64,000 nt of DNA, taken from the NCBI RefSeq assembly GCF_017874035.1, contig NZ_JAGGKV010000001.1:186001-250000 (forward strand), written 5' to 3'. Shown here piece after piece: positions 17,822-27,094 of this stretch (positions are counted from its first letter, which is position 1; every line of letters starts with the position of its first letter). A model generated the notes under the pieces. It searched no databases, was not told where the DNA came from, and worked only from the letters and a program-made list of their open reading frames with translations. The DNA comes from Paenibacillus aceris (GTDB taxonomy: Bacteria; Bacillota; Bacilli; Paenibacillales; NBRC-103111). A program made the translations under genes and the position numbers.

Positions 17822-19114
17822 TTATACAGCCTCCTTTTTGTTGGAATTACCTTCCGACAACTTGGCAATTGCCTCTTGCCTTTCATTCCAGGTCATCGGC
17901 GGTTCGGTAGCTGCAAGCTCAACCATAGAGATCGCTCCTTCTACCGGACATACAATGGCGCATAAATTGCAGCCCACGCAATCTTCTTCACGCACTTGTA
18001 AATATGACTGTCCATTCTCGCCGGTCAGCATCTCAATACACTGGTGGGACGTATCCTCGCAGGCGATATGACACTTATTGCAGTTAATGCAAGTGTCGTT
18101 GTCAATTCGGGCTACGACGGCATAGTTTAAATCCAAATTGCCCCAATCCGAATAGCGGGGAACGGATTTCCCGATCAGCTCCGTGACGCTGGCAAGCCCT
18201 TTTTCATCCAAATAGTTGTTTAAGCCGTCGATCATATCCTCGACAATTCGAAAGCCATGATGCATGGCGGCTGTACACACTTGCACGCCCGTAGCGCCCA
18301 TCAACATAAATTCAACGGCATCGCGCCAATTGGATATACCGCCAATCCCGGAAATTGGAATACCAACCTCCGGATTTCGCGCACAATCCGCAACCATATG
18401 CAAGGCAATCGGCTTCACGGCCGGGCCGCAGTAGCCGCCATGAGAGCCCTTCCCGCCCACATGAGGGATCGTATTCCACGTATCGATATCGACGCCAGCC
18501 AGCGAATTGATTGTATTGATCAAAGAGATCGCATCGGCCCCGCCTCGAACGGCCGCCTTCGCCGTGCTCGTGATGTCCGTAATATTTGGCGTAAGCTTCA
18601 CGATAACCGGCGTCTTCGCCGCTTCCTTCGCCCACATCGTTTGTGCCTCGACAAGATCGGGCTGCTGCCCTGAGGCTGAGCCCATACCGCGCTCGGCCAT
18701 CCCATGCGGGCAGCCAAAGTTTAGTTCAAGTCCGTCCACACCGACGGCCTCGACCTTTTTGACAATTTCATGCCACTTTTCACGTTTGGGCTCGACCATA
18801 AGGGAGACAACGAGCGCATGATTCGGAAAGCGCTTCTTGGTATCATAAATCTCTTTTAGATTGACCTCAAGCGGACGGTCCGTTATCAATTCAATATTGT
18901 TGAATCCGGCAACGCGCTGTCCATTAAAATGAACGGCTGCAAACCGTGAGGATGTATTAATAATCGGATCGCCAAGCGTTTTCCATACCGCTCCGCCCCA
19001 CCCGGCTTCGAAAGCGCGCTGGACTTGGTAGCCTGTATTGGTCGGAGGTGCCGATGCCAACCAAAAAGGGTTTGGTGACGAAATGCCTGCTAGATTGATG
19101 CGTAAATCTGCCAT
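17822..19114 (-). CDS. preA: NAD-dependent dihydropyrimidine dehydrogenase subunit PreA
   Basis: 430 residues from ATG 19114, 7 bases after GGAGGG. An FMN-binding dihydroorotate dehydrogenase-like barrel comes first (FWLASAPPTNTGYQ, ELNFGCPHGMAERGMG, PVIVKLTPNI, GIGGISNW), followed by a C-terminal ferredoxin-like domain with two 4Fe-4S motifs, CINCNKCHIAC and CVGCNLCAIVCP. With PreT it reduces uracil or thymine to the 5,6-dihydro form. It lies between preT and hydA in the expected operon order. Confidence 0.93.
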   Translation of the reverse strand: MADLRINLAGISSPNPFWLASAPPTNTGYQVQRAFEAGWGGAVWKTLGDPIINTSSRFAAVHFNGQRVAGFNNIELITDRPLEVNLKEIYDTKKRFPNHALVVSLMVEPKREKWHEIVKKVEAVGVDGLELNFGCPHGMAERGMGSASGQQPDLVEAQTMWAKEAAKTPVIVKLTPNITDITSTAKAAVRGGADAISLINTINSLAGVDIDTWNTIPHVGGKGSHGGYCGPAVKPIALHMVADCARNPEVGIPISGIGGISNWRDAVEFMLMGATGVQVCTAAMHHGFRIVEDMIDGLNNYLDEKGLASVTELIGKSVPRYSDWGNLDLNYAVVARIDNDTCINCNKCHIACEDTSHQCIEMLTGENGQSYLQVREEDCVGCNLCAIVCPVEGAISMVELAATEPPMTWNERQEAIAKLSEGNSNKKEAV

Positions 19115-19155
19115 GCTGTATCCCTCCATTGTGATTAACTATTACTAACCTGTTA

Positions 19156-20520
19156 TTAGGCAGACTCATTTTGTACGTTAACCAAATGTTGGTAAATGGC
19201 GTAAGCCGCTTGCTTCCCCTGCTGTGCCGCCGAGACAACCATTGCCTCACCCTGTCCCTCTCCGAAAATGACATCGCCTGCTGCAAACACTTTGGGATTC
19301 GAGGTTTGACCTGTTTGAGGATTCACCGTCACTGTCCCGCGGACATGAGCTAGTTCAAATTGATCAATCAGAGATTCATATCGCGTTTGCCCGATCGCTT
19401 TGATCACTGCATCAATGTGTATGACAAATTCAGAGCCAGCTATGGGAACAGGCCGCCTGCGCCCAGCTTCAACATCAATAAGCTCCATCCGCAGGCATTC
19501 TAAAGCCATAACATTGCCTTTCTCATTGCCAATGATCCGTTTCGGAGCGGTAAGCCACTTGAATTCGACGCCATCCTGCTTGGCGAAATCAAACTCAAAA
19601 TCGTATGCCGTCATTTCTTCTTGTGTTCGCCGGTAAACGATTTGCACTTGTTCAGCGCCAAGCCTTACCGAGCAAGTTGCTGCATCAATCGCTGTATTCC
19701 CCGCGCCGATAACCGCGACGCGCTTGCCGATCAGGTTAGTATCGAGATCCGAACCGGTTTTCGTTGCTTCTACGAAATCAATAGCATCAAAGACACCTGA
19801 TAATCCTTCACCTTCAATACCGAGCATCGGCACTTTCGACATGCCAACCGCAAGTACAACTGCGTCATAATTCTGCAGGAGCTCCTCTGCTTTTATATCC
19901 ACGCCGACTCGCGTGTTCATCCGGAAGTCCACGCCTAGCTGGCGAATCTGCTCCACTTCCCAGAGTGAAATGTCCTGCGGCAAGCGAAAAGAGACGATGC
20001 CATACGTATCCAGACCTCCCGCTTGTGCCTTCGCCTCGAATACCGTCACTTTGAATCCAAAGCGGGCAAGCTCTCGGGCTGCCGATAGGCCGGCAGGCCC
20101 GCTACCAATGACGGCTGCGGATTTCCCATTGTCTGCTCCCGCCTTGAATAGCAGCTGCTCATTCTTCATCGCCCAGTCTGTCGCATAACGCTGCAGCTGT
20201 CCGATCAGAATAGGCTTGGACGAATGATTAAGCACGCAAGCCCCTTCGCAGAGCTCCTCCGTCGGGCATACCCTCGAGCACGTGGCACCAACCGGATTTG
20301 CTTCCATAATGGTGCGCGCAGCTCCCTTGAGGTTACCGGAGGCAATTTTTTTGATAAACGAAGGAGTTTCAATGCCTGTCGGACACGCGCGTATGCATGG
20401 AGCATCATAACAAAACAAACATCGATTCGATTCCTCGATCGCTTCTTTCGGCTTCATACCCGCTTTAACTTCAGCGAAATTGCGCTTCAAATCCGTTAGC
20501 GAAATAAATGATGTCCCCAT
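19156..20520 (-). CDS. preT: NAD-dependent dihydropyrimidine dehydrogenase subunit PreT
   Basis: 454 residues from ATG 20520 (GCGGAGG upstream). The N-terminus has two Fe-S cysteine clusters (CLFCYDAPCIRACP and CSRVCPTEELCEGAC), like the glutamate synthase small subunit. A FAD-binding Rossmann motif follows, VIGSGPAGLSAARELA, then a second nucleotide-binding motif, VIGAGNTAIDAA, and a C-terminal AAGDVIFGEGQGE that closes the FAD site. It passes electrons from NAD(P)H to PreA. Without preA nearby it could be mistaken for a glutamate synthase beta-like protein; the context settles it. Confidence 0.92.
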   Translation of the reverse strand: MGTSFISLTDLKRNFAEVKAGMKPKEAIEESNRCLFCYDAPCIRACPTGIETPSFIKKIASGNLKGAARTIMEANPVGATCSRVCPTEELCEGACVLNHSSKPILIGQLQRYATDWAMKNEQLLFKAGADNGKSAAVIGSGPAGLSAARELARFGFKVTVFEAKAQAGGLDTYGIVSFRLPQDISLWEVEQIRQLGVDFRMNTRVGVDIKAEELLQNYDAVVLAVGMSKVPMLGIEGEGLSGVFDAIDFVEATKTGSDLDTNLIGKRVAVIGAGNTAIDAATCSVRLGAEQVQIVYRRTQEEMTAYDFEFDFAKQDGVEFKWLTAPKRIIGNEKGNVMALECLRMELIDVEAGRRRPVPIAGSEFVIHIDAVIKAIGQTRYESLIDQFELAHVRGTVTVNPQTGQTSNPKVFAAGDVIFGEGQGEAMVVSAAQQGKQAAYAIYQHLVNVQNESA

Positions 20521-20554
20521 TTGCCACACCTCCGCATGTATGTATAGGCTTTAA

Positions 20555-21826
20555 TCAAGCCTGCGATCCCGTCTTCTCCAAGGCAATGCGACGCGCTGTC
20601 CGGTACAAAAGCTCGGTACCCAATGTGATATCTTCCGGAGTCGCATATTCCTTTGGATTGTGGCTGATTCCCTCCAGGCATCGAACGAAAATCATCCCGT
20701 AATCGCACACATAGGACATTGCTAGCGAATCATGAAAGGGACCGCTCATAAGCTCTGGCGGAGAAATTCCCATTGCACCTGCTTCCTCGCGCAAGCTTTC
20801 CATGATCCAACCTGCGCAATAGCGAGGCTCACTGTTCGTATCCTCACGAATGGTATAGGTAAGGCCATGTTCCCTTGAAACATTCTCGATGACACTTAAT
20901 AATTCGGTTTCGAGCGCATTACGACGCGATAAGTCAATATCACGTAAGTCAATCGTGAAAGATACTTTTTCCGGGATGATGTTACGGGAATCGGGAAAAA
21001 CAGTAAGAGATCCCACCGTTCCTACCGTTGGAGCTCCAGGCACCTGCTGAACAAGCTCATTGAGTGCGACGATGATTTTGGCGCTCCCGAGAAGCGCATC
21101 ACGACGCATCGACATCGGCACCGAGCCGGCATGACCGGCGAAGCCAGTCATTTCAACCGTGAGCCATAACGGCCCTGAGATGCCCGTCACGATGCCAATT
21201 GGAGCATCCAGCGATTCGAGAATCGGTCCTTGCTCGATGTGTAGTTCCAGAAATGTTCCGATTCGTCCTTGTTGAAACACATAGTCCTCGAAATCAGCAG
21301 GGTTGCAGCCAAACTGCATTAATGCTTCACGGCGGGTAATGCCATTTTTATCTGTCCGTTCGAGCTCATTTGCTTCCAGCTTACCTGTCATACCGCGGAC
21401 ACCGAACAAACCTTTATTGAAACGGCACCCTTCCTCATCGCAGAACGCCACCACTTCGATATCGCACTCTGGCGTTATGCCTGAATCCACCAGACTTTGA
21501 ACAACCTCTATCGCGCCTAATACGCCAATTGCGCCATCGAACCGCCCGCCATAAGGCTGCGAGTCAATATGTGAGCCTAGCATAAGGCCCGGGGCGTCCG
21601 GATTATTTCCTTTCAATCTCCCTATGAGATTGGCAAACGGATCGATGTGCGCTTCCATTCCAGCTTCTTCCATCCAGGCTTTCACAAGCTCCACGCCTTC
21701 TCGATCTTCTTTAGAAAGCGCCAACCGGCAAACGCCTGTTTCTCCGATTTTTCCAATTTGTGCGAGTTCTTGAATATGCTGATGCAAGCGTGCAGCGTTT
21801 ATTTGTATCCGAGGTGGGGTAGACAA
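20555..21826 (-). CDS. M20-family Zn-dependent amidohydrolase (N-carbamoyl-beta-alanine amidase type)
   Basis: 423 residues starting at TTG, with GAAAGGATG upstream inside the end of the aminotransferase gene. Metal ligands as in allantoate / N-carbamoyl amino acid amidohydrolases: His86 (GSHIDSQPYGG), Asp97 (FDGAIGVLG), Glu131-Glu132 (FCDEEGCRF) and His196 (LELHIEQGP); GHAGSVPM is the dimerisation-lid motif. In this operon the substrate should be N-carbamoyl-beta-alanine, released as beta-alanine, CO2 and ammonia. Allantoate amidohydrolase is the alternative, but no other allantoin genes are seen. Confidence 0.88.
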   Translation of the reverse strand: MSTPPRIQINAARLHQHIQELAQIGKIGETGVCRLALSKEDREGVELVKAWMEEAGMEAHIDPFANLIGRLKGNNPDAPGLMLGSHIDSQPYGGRFDGAIGVLGAIEVVQSLVDSGITPECDIEVVAFCDEEGCRFNKGLFGVRGMTGKLEANELERTDKNGITRREALMQFGCNPADFEDYVFQQGRIGTFLELHIEQGPILESLDAPIGIVTGISGPLWLTVEMTGFAGHAGSVPMSMRRDALLGSAKIIVALNELVQQVPGAPTVGTVGSLTVFPDSRNIIPEKVSFTIDLRDIDLSRRNALETELLSVIENVSREHGLTYTIREDTNSEPRYCAGWIMESLREEAGAMGISPPELMSGPFHDSLAMSYVCDYGMIFVRCLEGISHNPKEYATPEDITLGTELLYRTARRIALEKTGSQA

Positions 21827-21832
21827 GATTCT

Positions 21833-23209
21833 TCATCCTTTCTCCTGATTGGCATCGAACACAGCTAGTAAAGTGTCTACGATAAATGTTATATCCTCAT
21901 CTGTCGAGGAGAATGGCGGACTTAGCGTAAGTATGTTGGCGTAGCCAGGCACGGTATCGCCGTTTTTCCCGATCAATAGCCCTTTTTGCTTACAAGCAGC
22001 TATGATTTTCATCACGCGCTCTGCCGTTGCCGGCTGCTTTGTCTTCACATCTTCAACAAGCTCGATGCCCAGTGCCGAACCGAATATCCGGATCTCTCCA
22101 ATATGCGGATGCTCCAGCAATGGCTTCAAGCCGTCCTTAAAAGCGTTTCCGATTTCAGATGAGCGTGCCACCAAATTTTCACTTTCCAGGATCTCAATAT
22201 TTTTCAAAGCAACAACACACGAAACCGGATTACCTCCAAAGGTGTTAATATGCCGCAAATGGCTTGTCGGTTCCTGATTGTTTCTAAAGGATTCATACAA
22301 TTCAGCCGAAACTGCCGTCGCCGATAACGGTGAGTACGCGCTAGTCATACCTTTGGCCATCGTGACAATATCTGGTCTCACACCATAATTGAGATGACCG
22401 AATTTCTCGCCGGAACGGCCAAACCCGCATATCACTTCATCCACAATGAGCAAAACCTCATACTTATCACATATGCGGCGAACTGTCTTCAAATACTCGT
22501 CCGGCGGAACAATCATGCCGCCTCCCGTAATTACAGGCTCCATAATGACGCCGGCAATGGAGTCTGCACCTTCCCAAACGATGGCATCTTCGATAGCCTT
22601 GGCGCATTGCAAGCTGCATTTCCCTTGCGTTTGACCGAAAGGACAGCGATAACAGTATGGCGGCGGAACATGCTGGAACCCGACGCCAAGGGGTTCGTAT
22701 TTCAGCTTGCGCTGCGCTTGCCCCGTCGCCCCTAAAGCACCCATTGAATTGCCATGATAGGCGCGATGCCGTGAAATGAACTTATGCTTCGTCGGCTTGC
22801 CATTCTGATGGTAGTATTGCCTGGCAACTTTGAATGCTACTTCATTCGCATCCGACCCCGAGTTGGAGAAAAAGATTCGATAGTCGCCATCCAGCCATTC
22901 ATTGATTTTAGCCGCTAGCTCGATAGCCGGGATATGGGATTGCACCATAGTCGAATATGCGAGTTTCATCATCTGTTCCGCGGCTGCTTCAGCAATTTCC
23001 TTTCTCCCATGCCCCACATTGACGCACCATAAGCCGGACATGCCGTCCAGATAACGATTGCCCCCCACATCCGTCACCCAACTTCCTTCACCGGAAGCAA
23101 TAATCATAGGATTTTCGTTATGTGCCGACATATGGTGCCAGACATATTTGCGGTCTTTCTCCAGCAGCTCCTCGTAAGATGGCAAATCACCCATTTCTTC
23201 ACTCCGCAT
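21833..23209 (-). CDS. Class III omega-aminotransferase (beta-alanine aminotransferase type)
   Basis: 458 residues. PLP-binding features: SNSGSDANEVAFK (116-128), LIVDEVICGFGR (Asp257) and the Schiff-base lysine about residue 286 in VTMAKGMTSAYSPL. This is the class III aminotransferase family. Its place as first gene before amidohydrolase-preT-preA-hydA suggests it removes the amino group from beta-alanine to give malonate semialdehyde. A cysteine-rich insert around 186-202 (CYRCPFG...KCSLQC) is notable. The start ATG follows AGAGGAGGG. Confidence 0.88.
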   Translation of the reverse strand: MRSEEMGDLPSYEELLEKDRKYVWHHMSAHNENPMIIASGEGSWVTDVGGNRYLDGMSGLWCVNVGHGRKEIAEAAAEQMMKLAYSTMVQSHIPAIELAAKINEWLDGDYRIFFSNSGSDANEVAFKVARQYYHQNGKPTKHKFISRHRAYHGNSMGALGATGQAQRKLKYEPLGVGFQHVPPPYCYRCPFGQTQGKCSLQCAKAIEDAIVWEGADSIAGVIMEPVITGGGMIVPPDEYLKTVRRICDKYEVLLIVDEVICGFGRSGEKFGHLNYGVRPDIVTMAKGMTSAYSPLSATAVSAELYESFRNNQEPTSHLRHINTFGGNPVSCVVALKNIEILESENLVARSSEIGNAFKDGLKPLLEHPHIGEIRIFGSALGIELVEDVKTKQPATAERVMKIIAACKQKGLLIGKNGDTVPGYANILTLSPPFSSTDEDITFIVDTLLAVFDANQEKG

Positions 23210-23313
23210 AAACAGCCCTCCTCTCCTGGTACATTTGCAAAATTATCTCCTATATTATTTCTATGTGATTATAGAGGAAGACATCCCTTGGCACAGAGGT
23301 TAATTGTTCTTTT

Positions 23314-24117
23314 TCATACATCCTTGTGAGATTGCCCCTGGAACAAGCTGGTTTGTATAGCAGTGGAAATCAGATGAAATTGATCCGATTCCCGTGTATG
23401 TAAGGTTCGTTCCTCTCCAAGTCCAACGTGATGAATGGAATGAACGCGTCCGGGCTTTGCGGTTAATACAATGATTCGATCGGATAGAAATACAGCTTCA
23501 GATAAGTTATCGGTAACGAAAACAATCGTTTTATTCATTTTTTTCTTAATTTCAAACAGTTCGAATTGCAGCTTATCCTTCGTGAAATCATCCAATGCTG
23601 AGAAGGGTTCATCCATAAATAAAATAGGCGGATCCAACGATAACGCGCGTGCAATTGCGACTCTTTGCTGTATGCCGCCGCTTACTTGCCATGGGTAATA
23701 ATCTTTAAACTTCGTTAGACCAACCGTTTCAAGCAGCTGATCTACTTTACTTCTATATTCAGAGCGATTTTGGCCCAATACCTCAAGCGGGAGCTCAACA
23801 TTCTCTTGTACGGTTCTCCATTCAAATAATGTCGGATGTTGCAAGACAATTCCAAACTTCCTGCGCAAGCGCACTTCTCGCGGATGCTCCTTCTCGATTA
23901 GAATTTGACCGCTGGACGGCTGCAGCATGTCTGCCATTAACCGCAGCAGCGTTGATTTGCCGCAGTCTGCTGGACCTAGCAAGCATATGAATTCATTTCG
24001 GTGCACATCGAACGTGATGTCTTGTAGGACGGTTACTTGCTTCCCCTTTTTTCCGAACACCATGCTAACGCCATTCAATGATATTTCCACCTTTTGCTGG
24101 GAAAGTTCTGAATTCAT
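23314..24117 (-). CDS. Orphan ABC transporter ATPase of the NitT/TauT (SsuB-like) family
   Basis: 267 residues from ATG 24117, after GAGGAGGAGC. Walker A is GPADCGKSTLL, the signature VSGGIQQRVAIARAL and Walker B ILFMDEPFSALDD. The overall pattern fits the nitrate/sulfonate/taurine and thiamine-precursor ATPases. No permease or binding protein gene is beside it. It lies 104 bases upstream of the pyrimidine cluster on the same strand, so it may power uptake of a pyrimidine-related compound with a permease encoded elsewhere. The A-D-C in place of the common S-G-S/C before GKST is a mild change. Confidence 0.85.
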   Translation of the reverse strand: MNSELSQQKVEISLNGVSMVFGKKGKQVTVLQDITFDVHRNEFICLLGPADCGKSTLLRLMADMLQPSSGQILIEKEHPREVRLRRKFGIVLQHPTLFEWRTVQENVELPLEVLGQNRSEYRSKVDQLLETVGLTKFKDYYPWQVSGGIQQRVAIARALSLDPPILFMDEPFSALDDFTKDKLQFELFEIKKKMNKTIVFVTDNLSEAVFLSDRIIVLTAKPGRVHSIHHVGLGEERTLHTRESDQFHLISTAIQTSLFQGQSHKDV

Positions 24118-24182
24118 CCTGCTCCTCCTCAACTTGCCCATATCAGCGCGTTACATTAGAGTCATTTAAAATTACTATATAT

Positions 24183-24197
24183 GTTATATTATATAAC
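24183..24197. promoter_or_regulatory. Perfect palindrome GTTATATTATATAAC upstream of orphan ATPase
   Basis: Arms GTTATAT and ATATAAC around T, 66 bases before the ATPase start. A TATAAT on the minus strand lies just upstream at 24214-24219, so the palindrome would be at or after the transcription start: an operator candidate. Confidence 0.4.
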
Positions 24198-24281
24198 GTA
24201 TGAAAAGATTTACATTATACAAAGTGTTCCGATATTAGATGCCCCACTTGACAAAGTGTAAAATATTACTCTTGATATCAA

Positions 24282-24345
24282 ATAACCCTGTCTCGCATGG
24301 GAGTCAGGGTTATCATGCATACATTACATAATTCATATTATGTAA
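24282..24345 (-). terminator. Two stem-loops after the S66 peptidase gene
   Basis: First (minus order): TTACATAAT/ATTATGTAA, 24324-24345. Second: ATAACCCTG/CAGGGTTAT, 24282-24313, followed by TTTGAT. Neither has a long T-run, so termination is likely but not certain. Confidence 0.5.
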
Positions 24346-24392
24346 ACAAATTTTCATGCAGCAATTCGTATTTCTTCTCTGCATAATTTTTA

Positions 24393-25316
24393 TTACACTT
24401 TAACTGTCGGTTCAAGTACAGTAAACGTGTTATTGTAAGTATCTAGATCTGCAACTGCACCGATCGGAACTGCTGCTTTGTAGTAACCATGAGCCGTATT
24501 TAAGTTAGTCATAAGCGGTTTACCTAGGGGATACAATAACCCGTTGATCAAATCATCATATGACGTCCCGTACGAAATAGAGCAATTCGTGCATTGGCCC
24601 ATTACGATACCTTGGCAGTCTCGAAATTTCCCAGCCATGATCAATTGCGTCAAATACCGATAAATCGTGTTCGAAGGTTCATGTGTCTCTTCAATGACGA
24701 TAATTTTTCCCGAAGTATTGATTTCATAAGGTGTGCCCAGCGAGCCCACGAATGAGGTGAGGTTCCCCCCCACTATCGGCCCCCGCACATGGCCGGGAAT
24801 CAAACTTTTCAGCTGAATCCCCGGTGGATTCTGAATGGCTCTCGTTCTTGTTACAGTCGATGTAGCTGCAAAAAATTGATTAAAGCTATACGCGGGCGTG
24901 TTCGCGTTAAAATCAATTAAAAGCAAGCTTTGGAATGTAATTAAGTTTGAGAATTGATTGAGTATATTTAATAAAATAGTGATGTCGCTGTAACCTGATA
25001 CAATCTTCGGATTTCTGTTAATCGCTTGATAATCTAGATAGGGTAAAATGTCTCTGACCCCTGTGCCTCCCCTTGTCGGAAGTATCATTTTCACGGTCGG
25101 ATTATAAATCATCGTCATAAAATCTTCTGCGCGCTGTTGAGCGGAAGCAGCAACAATTCCATCGTAAGAATAAGCATATTTCCCCACTGTGACATTAAAA
25201 CCCATATCCTCTAGCGTTCTAATTCTTTCGTCAATGATGGTCGCGTCAAGCGGACTTCCCAACGTAACAATGCCAATGGTGTCTCCGCCTTTTAAGATAG
25301 GGGGTTGTATGGCCAT
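24393..25316 (-). CDS. S66-family LD-carboxypeptidase / MccF-like peptidase
   Basis: 307 residues from ATG 25316, 8 bases after AGGAGG; a TTG at 25334 would include the ribosome site itself. The catalytic Ser lies in GYSDITILLN, the Glu in VIEETHEPS and the His in TAHGYYKAAVPIG, seven residues before PIG as in the family, although the usual Gly before it is Ala. RGGTGVRDILPYLDY matches the family N-terminal domain. Members trim LD bonds in muropeptides or inactivate microcin C-like antibiotics. No signal peptide, so it is cytoplasmic. Recycling versus self-immunity cannot be told apart here. Confidence 0.85.
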   Translation of the reverse strand: MAIQPPILKGGDTIGIVTLGSPLDATIIDERIRTLEDMGFNVTVGKYAYSYDGIVAASAQQRAEDFMTMIYNPTVKMILPTRGGTGVRDILPYLDYQAINRNPKIVSGYSDITILLNILNQFSNLITFQSLLLIDFNANTPAYSFNQFFAATSTVTRTRAIQNPPGIQLKSLIPGHVRGPIVGGNLTSFVGSLGTPYEINTSGKIIVIEETHEPSNTIYRYLTQLIMAGKFRDCQGIVMGQCTNCSISYGTSYDDLINGLLYPLGKPLMTNLNTAHGYYKAAVPIGAVADLDTYNNTFTVLEPTVKV

Positions 25317-25405
25317 AAGGATGCCTCCTGCCAAGACCTTGTACTGCTAAGGTTTTATACTCTCTGTTGCCTTATATGCGCCGTCCGAGCAAAATATGAC
25401 CTTAG

Positions 25406-26326
25406 TTAGATCCCCATTCCTACCGGAATAAACGCTGTCACCCGATTCATTGCCTCCTGCTTTTGTTTATCAGCGACATGTGTGTAGATTTGTGTTGTTT
25501 GGATGCTGGCATGTCCCAGTAATTCCTGTAAAGTGCGAATATCCGTCCCCGCCAAAACCTGCATGGTGGCAAACGTATGCCTCAACTTATGGCTTGAGAT
25601 CGACTTTCCTTGGAGTTCAGCATAATGCTTCTTCAATTCTTCGAAATGTTTCTCCGCAATCGTTTGAATCATGCGAATGCTGATCCGACGCCCAAATTGA
25701 GATACGAAGAAAGGCTGCTCCCCCTTGCCACGCGATTCCAACCGCTCCGTCAGCGCCTTGTTCAGCACTTTTACCAATTCATCAGGCAATGGAATTAGCC
25801 GCCATTTCCTCCCCTTTCCATATACCAGTAGTGATCTGGTCGTTTGGTTAAAGTCGGAGGTATTTAGTCGATGCAGCTCACTTACCCGCAGTCCCGCGTA
25901 ACTCATCAACAGAAACATAGCAACATTCCGAACTTGATATTTCCCTTCAATTGACTGTAGAAAAACCGACAGCAACTGCTCACTAAGGAACGTTGGAATG
26001 TGATTTTTTTCTACCTTCGATTTCTTAATGTTGAGAGATGGATTATTGTGTGCCAATTGAAGCTCGATCAAGGCTGAGAAAAAAGTGCGTATTGATGACA
26101 GATATCGATTACGAGCTGCATCGCCTGCCCCACCCTGCCGCATTCTTGTCAAAAACCGCATAATATCGATCGCTTCTATAGCGGATAAAGATTTTTCTAC
26201 GGAAGAAAGAAATAAGCGAACATCACCTAAATAAGCTTGCTGAGTTCGTTTGGTGAAACCTTGATCCTTCATCCAGGTATCAAACAGCTCTAAATAGTCG
26301 TCATCATACTCCAGTACTTGTCCCAC
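25406..26326 (-). CDS. XerC/XerD-like tyrosine recombinase
   Basis: 306 residues, GTG start after CGGAGAG. The N-terminal SAM-like core-binding domain covers about 8-95. The catalytic set is complete: Arg147 (YAGLRVSEL), Lys171 (GKGRKW), His246 and Arg249 (SHKLRHTF), His272 (LLGHAS) and Tyr281 (QIYTHV). It should cut and rejoin DNA. It lies alone among small conserved genes with no phage or transposon neighbours, so it may be an accessory Xer protein rather than a mobile element integrase. A second recombinase (XerS-like) is at 35051-36133. Confidence 0.85.
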   Translation of the reverse strand: MGQVLEYDDDYLELFDTWMKDQGFTKRTQQAYLGDVRLFLSSVEKSLSAIEAIDIMRFLTRMRQGGAGDAARNRYLSSIRTFFSALIELQLAHNNPSLNIKKSKVEKNHIPTFLSEQLLSVFLQSIEGKYQVRNVAMFLLMSYAGLRVSELHRLNTSDFNQTTRSLLVYGKGRKWRLIPLPDELVKVLNKALTERLESRGKGEQPFFVSQFGRRISIRMIQTIAEKHFEELKKHYAELQGKSISSHKLRHTFATMQVLAGTDIRTLQELLGHASIQTTQIYTHVADKQKQEAMNRVTAFIPVGMGI

Positions 26327-26453
26327 TTAAGATCTCTCCGTCCGTTACAATCTAAGTTGCGTTAAATATAGATTTAGTGCAATTTTTTTGGCAGAAAAAA
26401 ACGGCACTTCAGCACATTTTCCTTGGTTGGAATCCGTGCCTGGCCGCCAGCCT

Positions 26454-26708
26454 TTAATCTCTTGGGTATTCGACTTTCATAATATCCATAAAGGGAACTT
26501 TATCTACTTCGCCGCTGCTTGTAGTGATATGTACACGTCCTGTGCGTGAGTCCATCGTTGTAATGAGTCCGCGTACATGTTCTTCACGCCCCCACACCGT
26601 AAGCACGATCTCTGAGTTTTCCATCTTTGCTTCGGATAATTGATTCCCGATCTCTTCCAAAACAAACTCATCTCGGGTCGGTCTTTTTGCTACTTTCGCC
26701 TTTGCCAT
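26454..26708 (-). CDS. YolD-like family protein
   Basis: 84 residues from ATG 26708, which follows GGGGGAGCG; the longer frame to 26777 would overlap the YwbE gene. The sequence (RPTRDEFVLEEIGNQLSEAK, then a beta-rich part ending VPFMDIMKVEYP) fits the YolD-like family, which in Bacillus is often encoded beside a Y-family DNA polymerase (UvrX/YqjW). No such polymerase is here. Function is not established; an SOS-linked role is only a suggestion from the family. Confidence 0.65.
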   Translation of the reverse strand: MAKAKVAKRPTRDEFVLEEIGNQLSEAKMENSEIVLTVWGREEHVRGLITTMDSRTGRVHITTSSGEVDKVPFMDIMKVEYPRD

Positions 26709-26730
26709 TCTCGCTCCCCCTGCGTCCTCT

Positions 26731-26934
26731 TCACCTTGCCGGTGATAAAATTTCTTTAACCCTACCCACTTGTCCATCAGTTAATCTAACTTTTATACCA
26801 TGAGGATGTGTCGGTGAATTCGTTAGCAAGTCTTTTACAATTCCACGCGTTAGTTTTCCGCTCCGCTGGTCCTGCTTTAACACGATATTGACTTCGATTC
26901 CCGGCACGACATCTTTACGATTTTGCCCATTCAT
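26731..26934 (-). CDS. YwbE-family (DUF2196) protein
   Basis: 67 residues: PGIEVNIVLKQDQRSGKLTRG and later PHGIKVRLTDGQVGRVKEI are the typical YwbE segments. Function unknown; the fold is a small beta barrel. I set the start at 26934 because the longer frame begins inside what looks like its promoter: an extended -10 TATGGTATAAT at about 26960-26970. It is followed after 22 bases by the YolD-like gene. Confidence 0.8.
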   Translation of the reverse strand: MNGQNRKDVVPGIEVNIVLKQDQRSGKLTRGIVKDLLTNSPTHPHGIKVRLTDGQVGRVKEILSPAR

Positions 26935-26961
26935 GCTGTGTGAGTCGCCTGCTTTCTTAAC

Positions 26962-26967
26962 AGATTG
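26962..26967 (-). promoter_or_regulatory. Extended -10 promoter for the YwbE/YolD-like pair
   Basis: TATGG-TATAAT on the minus strand about 30 bases before the YwbE start; the -35 match (TGGGGA) is poor, as is usual for extended -10 promoters. Confidence 0.5.
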
Positions 26968-27094
26968 TGCTTTATTATACCATAATTTCTCCTCAATCCC
27001 CACTTATGTGCTAACAATGGCGAGCCCCTTTACAACTAGCTGGCTAACTCATACGATGATTGTTATAAATACTTCAATTAAAGGAGCTTCGACT

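Noticed and set aside
18257-18673. 138-codon plus-strand frame
   Set aside because: Lies wholly inside preA on the opposite strand; no ribosome site; His/Arg-rich shadow translation.
23286-23310. Sigma-54 promoter suggested by TTGGCAC
   Set aside because: The -12 GC is absent at the right distance and the orientation would face no gene.
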